This document shows positions 24,801 through 31,494 of a stretch of 33,420 bases of DNA, piece by piece. The notes beneath the pieces were generated by a model that worked only from the letters and a program-made list of their open reading frames with translations, was not told the origin of the DNA and searched no databases. Both the position numbers and the translations under genes were made by a program. This DNA comes from Victivallales bacterium. Lineage in GTDB: Bacteria > Verrucomicrobiota > Lentisphaeria > Oligosphaerales > Oligosphaeraceae. The stretch lies in assembly GCA_017417585.1 (NCBI GenBank), contig JAFPYX010000073.1, forward strand, positions 1 through 33,420, given 5' to 3'. Position 1 is the first letter of the stretch. Every line of letters begins with the position of its first letter.

Positions 24801-25165
24801 TGGAAATGCTGGACTTTCACGAGCCTGTGGTGGTTGTCATCATTTCCGTCGGTGATGCTTGCATCCGCCTGAAAAACCCCCTGATAGGGCAGAAAATCAT
24901 ACTCCAGGTCGCTGACGCTGGAATCATCCGGAAGATTCGAGGTGATTTCCGTGCCGACATAATTGACGATGGCCTCGGCGCGGGCGGCGGCGGACTCCGC
25001 CAGAAGCACTGCCTTCACGTTGTCGGCATTCGCCATGGCGATAGTCCGTGCATTCCGGCTGGTGGCCAAAAAGACCAGCGCCAGCGTCAGCACCAGGGTG
25101 AGGATGCCCAGGACGATGAGAATCGCCGAGCCCTGCTCGTTCTGATGAATCGGAATTTTATTCAT
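21803..25165 (-). CDS. Very large GspK/PilX-like minor pseudopilin
   Basis: A 1120-residue protein. The leader NKIPIHQNEQG-SAILIVLGILTLVLTLALVFL has Gly at -1 and lacks the Glu at +5, as is typical of GspK/PilX tip proteins. It is followed by an Ala-rich helix (LLAESAAARAEA). The rest is a long extracytoplasmic region with no recognised domain. GspK proteins are usually about 300 residues, so this is more than three times the normal length. Its place after GspH-, GspI- and GspJ-like genes supports a pseudopilus tip role. The start is the ATG at 25165; the frame is open to 25231, but the leader homology starts here. No clear ribosome binding site is seen. The extra mass could be an adhesive or substrate-binding region; this is unproven. 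Confidence 0.75.
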   Translation of the reverse strand: MNKIPIHQNEQGSAILIVLGILTLVLTLALVFLATSRNARTIAMANADNVKAVLLAESAAARAEAIVNYVGTEITSNLPDDSSVSDLEYDFLPYQGVFQADASITDGNDDNHHRLVKVQHFQGKDAGGNRDKERNLYMFYTHDSNNRKGADNRPYPLLIATNYGEYLNLATYNFGDSFNKEDYSFNLTYRNILDTSNHVQSRYAFLMLAEGQKFNVNAMAMATLNGNDNYVPSVKKDEDNNVGVLTTNGSDPGVQLNDVKNSTFAIAGYTYNSDGEITGLADGGKYDEKKTVQYGIHPQELRIGDDVIEVAENLKLEDEDCPPQYFNYDNLLSVVKNDSEDAYDALHDFYSLYGLYSGSDDREVVFHGTETDIQDCTDDSPKINLAYLGKPDGTRITWNALSEELKTSASIKTYLTANFEKLFGSALDTDAGGTLFKDDSGNDITDQVFANLVDFCDSDNAISHEATVTNGATPERLEFTTPIDVNSTISIGDACGNEKTPAVIGVGLELTNVARIAANTTSSGLSYWSVTGSGTTSYNLRVVLQNYFNEEIDLPEKVRVIIRGRINPWFAGYYNDAGTNHYQFHGCTHSVDLPSGYATLHATPSTFNFSVDSKPFVIDKTFTPTGPPLGARKVDDTTIYDDTGTFELYLATASNVPGKLERAGIWLQVTDVLVMTADNDVDEPLLDIAYADGANHTILWTKNAVRIEMPWASFRPIAWLVAQDPRCNHKNWQWYDELEDNAIRNVSGFPKAVYNWTADNTVGISTSAGFGMQDKLRKAALSNIQRICVNGTITVDKDLEPGLNFAGLSGDQTPNTFSTAFIPNHPITSLWQLGAVFRGVPGQTINLKKYGGPKGGQKYADGDAWLLDYFKLHELSPNQPLPGKFNPNCFNALSFRYLLANIPMNPDYGEVEVYQPGRLEQEAISVKRNEFFPLWFGTADPDVVLEGKLFKFANDLNFETVTYNNNGIVRPINDNKNDDVLAPAQAKKQSWSPVEAFYNFVKLENQPKYYDKDAAATKDANDRMAESLIGCTAGLLSTRYEYFTVFAIGQSVKYIDGLPAGFNLNNAANADFKKQLVNPVQINTGIATEWYSILATQMRLMTIERDCWFNTMRVVRTQLY

Positions 25166-25236
25166 TTCGAGTTGCGAATGTTTTGACAAACAACCGGGAG
25201 AAACTCGCCTTGGAGGCTTTCCCGTCCCCAAACATG

Positions 25237-25968
25237 CTACTTGTCATTGTCGATGAAGAAGAGGCTGGAGAAAGTGCGGTCCATCGCCTGATTGCCGCTG
25301 GCGGTGTTGGCCAACTCATCAGGTGTTTTCACCGTCATGGTGACGCGGAGGAATTTGGGCAAAGTAGTCGTGCCCGTGGGGCCTGCGGCCTGGATGACGA
25401 AACTGGTGATGTTTTTAGCGACAAGGTAGTCGTCCGCAGTATCATTCGGATCAGCGGTGGCGGCGGCGACCGCTTCAGGGGTGTCTCCTGGAAGGTCGAA
25501 ATCCGAATAGTCGTGAGGATTGGCGGTATCCCCCACTTTCTTCCATGCGGGCTTTTCGGTACGGATACGGTAGAGCCTTCCGGTAGTGTCGGGGTGGTCC
25601 TCGTCGTAAGGAACATAGTAGTACATGATGCCATAGACGGCTCCGTCGGCATCATCGCGGTCGCCGGCAAAGAAAAAGAGGTGTTCCAGATCGCCGGGGG
25701 CACTGACATTGGGTGGGGGCTCGCACAACCACCCCATGACCGAATCGGGATCCTCTTCTTCGGTGACCGTGATGACCTGGCTGAGGTCCTCGGCCATCAG
25801 CTGGAAGACGGCGTTGGCCTGGTCGGCCATGTAGGTGCGTGCGGTGGAGGCCGCCCACACACGCTGGGCGGAGATGACAAACTGGAAGAGGAAGCCCATC
25901 ATGATGACCAGCACGGCGACAGCCACCAGGATTTCCAGCAGGGTGAAGTTGTGTCGAACTTTATTCAT
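25237..25968 (-). CDS. GspJ/PilW-like minor pseudopilin
   Basis: A 243-residue protein with leader MNKVRHN-FTLLEILVAVAVLVIMMGFLFQFV (Asn at -1, Glu at +5). The following FQLMAEDLSQV segment is typical of GspJ/PilW, and the body is beta-rich. In type II secretion GspJ joins GspI and GspK in the pseudopilus tip complex. The ATG at 25968 is used; a TTG two codons upstream is less likely. No Shine-Dalgarno sequence is present; instead a short tandem heptamer (two CGCAATT units, 25970-25983) precedes the start. It is separated from the GspI-like gene by 29 nt and from the GspK-like gene by 71 nt. Confidence 0.78.
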   Translation of the reverse strand: MNKVRHNFTLLEILVAVAVLVIMMGFLFQFVISAQRVWAASTARTYMADQANAVFQLMAEDLSQVITVTEEEDPDSVMGWLCEPPPNVSAPGDLEHLFFFAGDRDDADGAVYGIMYYYVPYDEDHPDTTGRLYRIRTEKPAWKKVGDTANPHDYSDFDLPGDTPEAVAAATADPNDTADDYLVAKNITSFVIQAAGPTGTTTLPKFLRVTMTVKTPDELANTASGNQAMDRTFSSLFFIDNDK

Positions 25969-25969
25969 T

Positions 25970-25985
25970 CGCAATTCGCAATTGC
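25970..25985. repeat. Two CGCAATT heptamers at a start codon
   Basis: CGCAATT occurs twice in tandem followed by GC, directly before the GspJ-like ATG. Similar TTGCGAA-type sequences precede the GspK-like and GspH-like starts (near 25170 and 27332-27350). Confidence 0.55.
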
Positions 25986-25997
25986 CGGAGGAAATTA

Positions 25998-26702
25998 CTA
26001 GCTTTCGGGGACGAAGACGTCCAGGGAATACTCGGCCTTCTGGCGATGGTCATACGCAATGTCGGCCGGCCAGCTGACTTCGATGTTGAAAGTGGCGGCA
26101 CGCGGCAGTTTCACCGAGGTGTCGTCAAGTTCATCGACATGGACAGGAGTCACCCACAAGCGGACGACGCAGGCGAAGTCCTCCAGGTTTTCATCATCTG
26201 AAATGTGATTATCTTCATCCATGTCGATTTGGGTTATGAAGCTCATCCGGAAGAGGTTCAGCGAATTGCATTTCAGCCGCGTTCCGGAATTGACCAGCAT
26301 GGTCATGTAGCTGTTTTCGATATAATCACCGACGGCGGTGAAAGCGGGATTCGTTTCATCTTCGCCGAAATAGTCTACCGCAGACCAATCCGGTTCGGCA
26401 TCTCCTGGCTTGGTCGTGGCGTCGCCGGGGGAGTTCAAATCTGACCACCCCGTCAGGGCCTTGAAGATCACATACGCCTTTTCACCGGATATTTCCGAAG
26501 AGTCCTTCAGCACAATGAATTTGGTGAAATGGAGCATCTGGTCGGCGGCCTGGTCGGCATAGAAGGCCATGTTGGCATCGCGGGAGGCGTTTGCGCCGAC
26601 CGGGAAAAGCACCATGATGCTGACCACACCCACGACGCAGATGCCCATCGCGATGAGCACCTCGACGAGGGTGAAGCAGGATTTGCGCAGTAGCTTCTTC
26701 AT
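25998..26702 (-). CDS. GspI/PilV-like minor pseudopilin
   Basis: A 234-residue protein with leader MKKLLRKSC-FTLVEVLIAMGICVVGVVSIMVLFPVG (Cys at -1, Glu at +5). VEVLIAMGI and the short core are characteristic of GspI/PilV proteins. A GDYIENSYM segment and a beta-rich end follow. It probably initiates the tip complex together with the GspJ- and GspK-like proteins. GGAG lies 11 nt before the ATG, overlapping the end of the GspH-like gene only 8 nt upstream, so translation is likely coupled. The cysteine at -1 is unusual for a prepilin. Confidence 0.78.
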   Translation of the reverse strand: MKKLLRKSCFTLVEVLIAMGICVVGVVSIMVLFPVGANASRDANMAFYADQAADQMLHFTKFIVLKDSSEISGEKAYVIFKALTGWSDLNSPGDATTKPGDAEPDWSAVDYFGEDETNPAFTAVGDYIENSYMTMLVNSGTRLKCNSLNLFRMSFITQIDMDEDNHISDDENLEDFACVVRLWVTPVHVDELDDTSVKLPRAATFNIEVSWPADIAYDHRQKAEYSLDVFVPES

Positions 26703-26710
26703 GATTTCGA

Positions 26711-27328
26711 TTACTCCGTGCTGACGCTGCCGGTGTACTTGTTCACCTTGGCGGTGAGCTTGTTGTCGGCGTTGTCATTGCGGGTGACGGTCTTGTTGTC
26801 GGTCACCACGCCCTCTCGCACTACGATCTTGTAGAATTTCTTGCCAGCGACGCGGCCGGACTCGCTGAAGACCACGGCGGCAACATCATGGGTCCCGGGG
26901 GTGAAGAGACCGTCCTCGTCCACCACGTTCTTAATTGTCGTGAGATTGTCAAAATCATGGAAATACGCGCCTTTTGGCAGGTACTCCCACTTGGTTCCGG
27001 GGACCCATTTGTCGAAGACGAACTCCGAACCATTCTTCTTGACGTAGCAGGATCGGAAGGCGCACCGGTAGCCGATGTTCTCTCCGTCGGAGGGAAGATA
27101 CGCATCGGCTTCGTCGGAAGCCTTGTTCGGGAACACGACGGCGACATACTTGCGACGTGCGCAGGCCTCGACGCGAGCCATGTTGAGCTGGCTGGTGGTC
27201 ATGCGGAGACCGTAGGAGACGGCGCTGCCGGTCATCAGCCGGGAAAACGCCGGCACGACCGCCGCGATGATGATCCCGATGATCACCGTCACGACCAGTA
27301 ATTCGACTAGGGTGAAACTACGCCTCAT
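26711..27328 (-). CDS. GspH/FimT-like minor pseudopilin
   Basis: A 205-residue protein with leader MRRS-FTLVELLVVTVIIGIIIAAVVPAF (Ser at -1, Glu at +5). The stretch TTSQLNMARVEACARRKYVAVVF is the GspH/FimT pattern, in which the spine helix passes into a beta sandwich. It is the first of the GspH-I-J-K-like series. The ATG at 27328 is chosen because the leader begins there; the frame is open upstream to 27412, which would place 28 unrelated residues in front. The ribosome binding site is poor. It lies 99 nt after the 689-residue secreted protein gene. Confidence 0.78.
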   Translation of the reverse strand: MRRSFTLVELLVVTVIIGIIIAAVVPAFSRLMTGSAVSYGLRMTTSQLNMARVEACARRKYVAVVFPNKASDEADAYLPSDGENIGYRCAFRSCYVKKNGSEFVFDKWVPGTKWEYLPKGAYFHDFDNLTTIKNVVDEDGLFTPGTHDVAAVVFSESGRVAGKKFYKIVVREGVVTDNKTVTRNDNADNKLTAKVNKYTGSVSTE

Positions 27329-27427
27329 TTTTATTCGCAGTGCGGCAATTGCGGTATTTTGGGAAAGACGAAAGTGCGCGGAGAAGAGTTTGCGCAACGA
27401 CGCGAAACGCAAATCACGTCTTGCAAA

Positions 27428-29497
27428 TTAATCGTTGGCCTTGATCGGGATGTAGTCCGTCGTCTCCCCGTAGGAATTGACTCCCACGGCGTAATAGACG
27501 ATGGAGGTGTCCTCGTCCGAATTGTCATCCGCGACCGTGTAAAGCACCATGGCGGGCGCCTCGACGTTGACCGCCTTTTCGGCGCGGCCGATGGGAAGCC
27601 GCTTCGGCAGCAAGGCCATTTTCGCGGCCAGGTAGTCACAACCGGCGGCCTCCGGAGTGAGTCCCCATTCCGTGCGGGCGGCTTCCACGATGCGGAAAGC
27701 CGCGACGAGGGGGTCTTCGTTGTATATTGGCGCATCCGGCCGTTCAATGAAACAGCAGATGTTCTTTTCAGTCAGGGAGAAGGTCTTCACATTGGCGCGG
27801 GAACTGTAGATTCGGACTGCCACCAGATCCCGAGGGGCGTCTTTTCCTCTCCATATGACCCGGATGCCCTTGTCGTTCTCGGACATCAATTCGACATGCG
27901 GAGGAGGCAAAGACGGATTCACCCGATGTTCCAGAACCGGCACCGCATTCAGCAAGTCCAACATGAAGGCCCCGCTTCTGCTCACGTCAGAGGCCGCCGT
28001 AGTGGATTCGCTCCACAGACCTGGCTGGGTTCCCGAACCAAGCACGAATTTCTCCATCGCATAACTGTAGGCCTGCCGAACGGCGACCTGAGCCTTGGCC
28101 CGCTGGGCATCGGCAGGAGGAAGCGTATTGGCGGCCAATACCAACAGCTTTACAGCCGCCGCGGTGGCCCCCAACGAAACGCTGTTGTCACGTGAGAACG
28201 CCCCGAACTCCGAAGGTTGCAGCAGAAATTCATTCCATCCCGCGGTGCCTTCCACGCGATTCGCCAAGAGCGTGTCGATGATTTCCCTGGCATGCGGCAG
28301 CGTGGCATCTTCCGCCACACTATGCCATGGGGTGGGCGTGGACGACACATCCGCGCGCCTCTGAGACATCGGCGAAAAGCAGTTGCTCGCAATGGCCTCG
28401 GTAGCCAGCAGGTTCGGAATCCCCCTCACCGTCCAGAAGCCAGTATTGGAATCCTGCATTGCAATCAGTTCGTTGCGGAGGGTATCCAGCCAGCCATCTT
28501 CAAAGCCGGGACAAAGCTTCAGCGCATTCGCCGTCGTGTAGATATATGGCAGCATTGCGATGCCCTTCTGGAGATGGAACCAGTCATCTCGATTGGTCGC
28601 CAGATAATCCCTCAGCCCATCGTTGGTCAGGATGCTTTGGAAGGCCTGATTGCCACTCAGGAAATTCCATGGATGGTCAGATGGAATGCCATAGTAAAGG
28701 ATAATCGGCAGTTCGTCATATTCTGGATTGGGAGCATTGGAGCCGCTCTGGGCATTCAGCCATTTGCTCCGATTCTTCGCGTTGGCATCGGTAAGGATCT
28801 CGTATGAAAGTCCGCCAAACCAGGCGGTTCCGCTGCTGTAGTTGGAAAAGGTGACATAGAACCCAGGTTTGGTGATGGCGCCGACATTGTCGCCAAAGAA
28901 GTCGTCATTGTCGGAAAGAAGTTCCTGAAGCTCATCGGAAAGGGCATTGGCAGCCTTGCCCGTAAGCTGAAGACGGCGTGGCATTTTCACATCGATATAG
29001 TAACAATGCCAAGGGTAAGTACCGCGTGTCTTGAAAAGGCTGGAAACATTGACTAGCTGAGTCCCATAGTCGTCAAACAACTGGAAGGTCACTGTCGGAG
29101 AGGCAAACCACAGATTGTTTTCCGCCTTCACGTCTTCCGCCTTGATCCAGATATGGAATCGGATGGTCTTGCCTAAATTCTCCATCACCACATTGTGGGG
29201 AAGAACGGGATTCTTCAACTGCACGCTTTCATTGCTCAAGGCCAATAGCCCTCCGCCTTTTGCGTTCTCAGGAAGCCCTTCTGAAAGAATGAGTTCTGCT
29301 TGTCCTTTTCCAGCCAGTTCAGAGAGGTTCAAAGCAGTGGCATCCGTGTCTTTCGACTCGTGCATGTACTCGGACGCGAAAACATCACGGGTCAGCATTG
29401 CCAATGCGAACAGACAGCTGAACAGGCAAATAAGATGAAAACGAATTTTCGTCATGGGAAGTGAAGAAAGATGGGCTATCTCAGAACGTTTGGACAT
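27428..29497 (-). CDS. Secreted protein of unknown function heading the pseudopilus operon
   Basis: A 689-residue protein with an N-terminal signal sequence (FHLICLFSCLFALAMLTRDVFA) after a short basic leader; cleavage is likely near residue 42. I recognise no named family. The first 230 residues are beta-rich. The middle, about 270-520, is helical, with W/P/G-rich turns (QKGIAMLPYIYTTANALKLCPGF, WTVRGIPNLLATEA) suggesting an alpha/alpha-toroid-like fold. The region after about 535 (PPPHVELMSENDKGIRVIWRG) looks like a fibronectin type III-like domain. It lies 99 nt before the GspH-like gene on the same strand. It could be a secreted substrate or a periplasmic partner of the pseudopilus. The start may instead be the ATG at 29455; neither has a clear ribosome binding site. 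Confidence 0.68.
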   Translation of the reverse strand: MSKRSEIAHLSSLPMTKIRFHLICLFSCLFALAMLTRDVFASEYMHESKDTDATALNLSELAGKGQAELILSEGLPENAKGGGLLALSNESVQLKNPVLPHNVVMENLGKTIRFHIWIKAEDVKAENNLWFASPTVTFQLFDDYGTQLVNVSSLFKTRGTYPWHCYYIDVKMPRRLQLTGKAANALSDELQELLSDNDDFFGDNVGAITKPGFYVTFSNYSSGTAWFGGLSYEILTDANAKNRSKWLNAQSGSNAPNPEYDELPIILYYGIPSDHPWNFLSGNQAFQSILTNDGLRDYLATNRDDWFHLQKGIAMLPYIYTTANALKLCPGFEDGWLDTLRNELIAMQDSNTGFWTVRGIPNLLATEAIASNCFSPMSQRRADVSSTPTPWHSVAEDATLPHAREIIDTLLANRVEGTAGWNEFLLQPSEFGAFSRDNSVSLGATAAAVKLLVLAANTLPPADAQRAKAQVAVRQAYSYAMEKFVLGSGTQPGLWSESTTAASDVSRSGAFMLDLLNAVPVLEHRVNPSLPPPHVELMSENDKGIRVIWRGKDAPRDLVAVRIYSSRANVKTFSLTEKNICCFIERPDAPIYNEDPLVAAFRIVEAARTEWGLTPEAAGCDYLAAKMALLPKRLPIGRAEKAVNVEAPAMVLYTVADDNSDEDTSIVYYAVGVNSYGETTDYIPIKAND

Positions 29498-29710
29498 TTG
29501 AATTCATTTTCAGCAGTTCACGGAACCAGTTCCGAAAATGATCTCAAATGACTTGCAAAAGACGAGTTTCAAAAATCTTAAAAAGATTGAAAATGCCCGC
29601 TTAAATTTTACGAAAAAACCCGTAAAATGCAAGCAGTGGCATTAAAAATGGCGGTAGTTTTTCAGTATTTTCAAAAATTGTCAAAAAATTTTCTATTTTG
29701 TCATGTTTAG

Positions 29711-29733
29711 AAAATCAACTTGCTTTCAAGTTG
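29711..29733 (-). terminator. Terminator of dnaN
   Basis: CAACTTG (29716-29722), a 4-nt loop and CAAGTTG (29727-29733) make a perfect 7-bp stem, followed on the minus strand by ATTTTCT. It is 60 nt after the dnaN stop. The rest of the AT-rich 29498-29794 spacer must hold the promoter of the 29497 gene, but I see no convincing -35/-10 pair. Confidence 0.5.
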
Positions 29734-29794
29734 TCAGTCCGTATCCGTAAATTCTTTCTGCAAATGGCAATCTCAAGGGCATGAATCAAGTTCA

Positions 29795-30916
29795 TTACCC
29801 TCTCATTGGCATTAGGATGTAGATGAAACCTGGGTCGCCAGTCAATTCCACAGGAGTCACGGCGTCATTGAATTTAAGGGAGAATTCATCGCAGACCAGC
29901 GCCTTTATGGGATCCGACAGGTAACTGGGGTTGAACGAGATGGTAATGGGTTCTCCGCGCAGAGCGACACCGATGCTTTCAACGGCTTCTCCGACCTCGG
30001 AGGAAGATGCGGAGATGGTCATGTTTCCATCAGTGATGTCCAGTTTGACGGAACCTGCATTGTCGCCACTGTCAAAGATAACGGGGGAGACACGTTTGAG
30101 TACATCCAGGAACAGCGCCCGTGGCACGGTCACTTCATGATGGAAGTTCGCGGGGATGACCGAGCGGTAGTTGGGATACGACTGCTCGACAAGTTTGCTC
30201 ATGATGGTGGTGGAGCCGGTCTCGAAGACTGCCATGGCCTTGGTCAGATGAACCATTACCGTCTTGCTTTGGTCCAAAGACTTGATGAGTTCGGCCACGA
30301 CCTTATACGGCATGATGAATTCTCCGTCACGCATGGCGGCTTCGTCATTTCCGGCCGAAGCCGCGGGGGCCTCAACAAGTGCCAGTCGCCGACCATCCGT
30401 GGCGGCAACCGTTCGAATTCCGCTGCGCACAGAGAAGAGAATGCCATTCAGCGCCTTGCGTGATTCATCGTCACTACGAGCATAGACGACCTTCACCAAG
30501 GCGTCAATCAACTCCTTGCCGCCGATGGCAAACGCCCAGTCTTCGACGAATGGATCCGCCGCAGGGTAATCAGCGGAAGGAATGCCATGCAGAGTATATT
30601 TTGCGTTTCCGCAGGAAAGCTTCACGGTTTCCGGCGCGGCATTGTCGCATGCCAGATTCACATCTCCGGAAGGAAGGCGTCCGATAATCTCGTTGAATTT
30701 CTTGGCCTGGATTGTAACCGCACCCTCTTCCTGAACCAAGGCGGTGACTGCGGTCTTGATCCGCATTTCGGTATCATAAGTGGTCAGGGTAATCTGATCA
30801 TCTTTGGCCTCGAAAAGGATATTGCTCAGAATCGGGATGACCGGCTTGCTGCTGATGGCGTTCATCACGTGGCGAAGGCCATCCAGAAGATTTTCAGTGG
30901 TTACGGTGAATTTCAT
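29795..30916 (-). CDS. dnaN: DNA polymerase III beta sliding clamp
   Basis: A 373-residue clamp subunit that encircles DNA and tethers the replicative polymerase. Family features are the N-terminal MKFTVTTENLLDGLRHVMNAISSK, ILSNILFEA, the central GRRLA (ATDGRRLALVE) and the C-terminal YILMPMR ending. The length is normal and the frame intact. AAGGAG lies 11 nt upstream of the ATG. The gene stands alone on the minus strand beside a DnaA-box-like cluster (31086-31259); dnaA and recF, its usual neighbours, are not in the window. An insertion sequence begins 547 nt upstream of its start. Confidence 0.96.
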   Translation of the reverse strand: MKFTVTTENLLDGLRHVMNAISSKPVIPILSNILFEAKDDQITLTTYDTEMRIKTAVTALVQEEGAVTIQAKKFNEIIGRLPSGDVNLACDNAAPETVKLSCGNAKYTLHGIPSADYPAADPFVEDWAFAIGGKELIDALVKVVYARSDDESRKALNGILFSVRSGIRTVAATDGRRLALVEAPAASAGNDEAAMRDGEFIMPYKVVAELIKSLDQSKTVMVHLTKAMAVFETGSTTIMSKLVEQSYPNYRSVIPANFHHEVTVPRALFLDVLKRVSPVIFDSGDNAGSVKLDITDGNMTISASSSEVGEAVESIGVALRGEPITISFNPSYLSDPIKALVCDEFSLKFNDAVTPVELTGDPGFIYILMPMRG

Positions 30917-31085
30917 GGTATTTCTATCTCCTTGGAAAGCAATTGTCGAATTGTCTTACTCGCGCAAGGCGAAAAAGGCATTTGACGTATTAATGGTTTT
31001 TATAAAGTTTAAAATTTAATCTCAGTAATGAAGCTGAAAAATGTAGAAAGGCTACTCAAGTGATTGTACCGAATGGAGATTTATT

Positions 31086-31259
31086 TGTTGAAAACAATGT
31101 TGAAAGGATGTTTGGAAAAATGTTGAAAACCTTATCTACAAATTTTTCAACAGGTGATTTACAATTCTATCAACAAGTTATCAACAGAGATTCAACTGAA
31201 GCATCTGCATAAAAAAACATTTTCATGCAAAATGCACAGAATGCGAAGCTTGTGGAAAA
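31086..31259. other. Cluster of DnaA-box-like 9-mers, candidate oriC part
   Basis: Eight 9-mers close to the DnaA box TTATCCACA occur in 174 nt. Forward: TTATCTACA (31132), TTTTCAACA (31144), CTATCAACA (31167) and TTATCAACA (31178). Reverse: TGTTGAAAA (31086), TGTTGAAAG (31098), TGTTGAAAA (31121) and TGTGGAAAA (31251). Most have A instead of C at position 6, giving a local consensus TTWTCAACA. An AT-rich stretch follows (31260-31340). Position upstream of dnaN supports replication-origin function. No gene is visible between 30917 and 31462. Confidence 0.6.
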
Positions 31260-31462
31260 ACTCTTTAATCCTTATTATAAAAAGAGAGCCAATCAAATGT
31301 TAATATACGGGTATTCTGTCATTTTTCAAGTAGCGAAAAATCAAAATTTCCCGTGAATTCCGGCTTTTCACAATTCGCATTTCTTTTCAAGGCAGAACCG
31401 CTGGCAATAAAAATAATTCGGAAGCACCATTCCATCTTTGTTCAAGCCGTGAATTCATAGAT

Positions 31463-31493
31463 CGTGAGTTTTCCATTTTTTTATAATAGAAAC
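31463..31493 (+). repeat. Left terminal inverted repeat of IS
   Basis: It begins CGTGAGTTTTCC and ends ATAATAGAAAC; it is an exact reverse complement of 33390-33420. Confidence 0.95.
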
Positions 31494-31494
31494 T

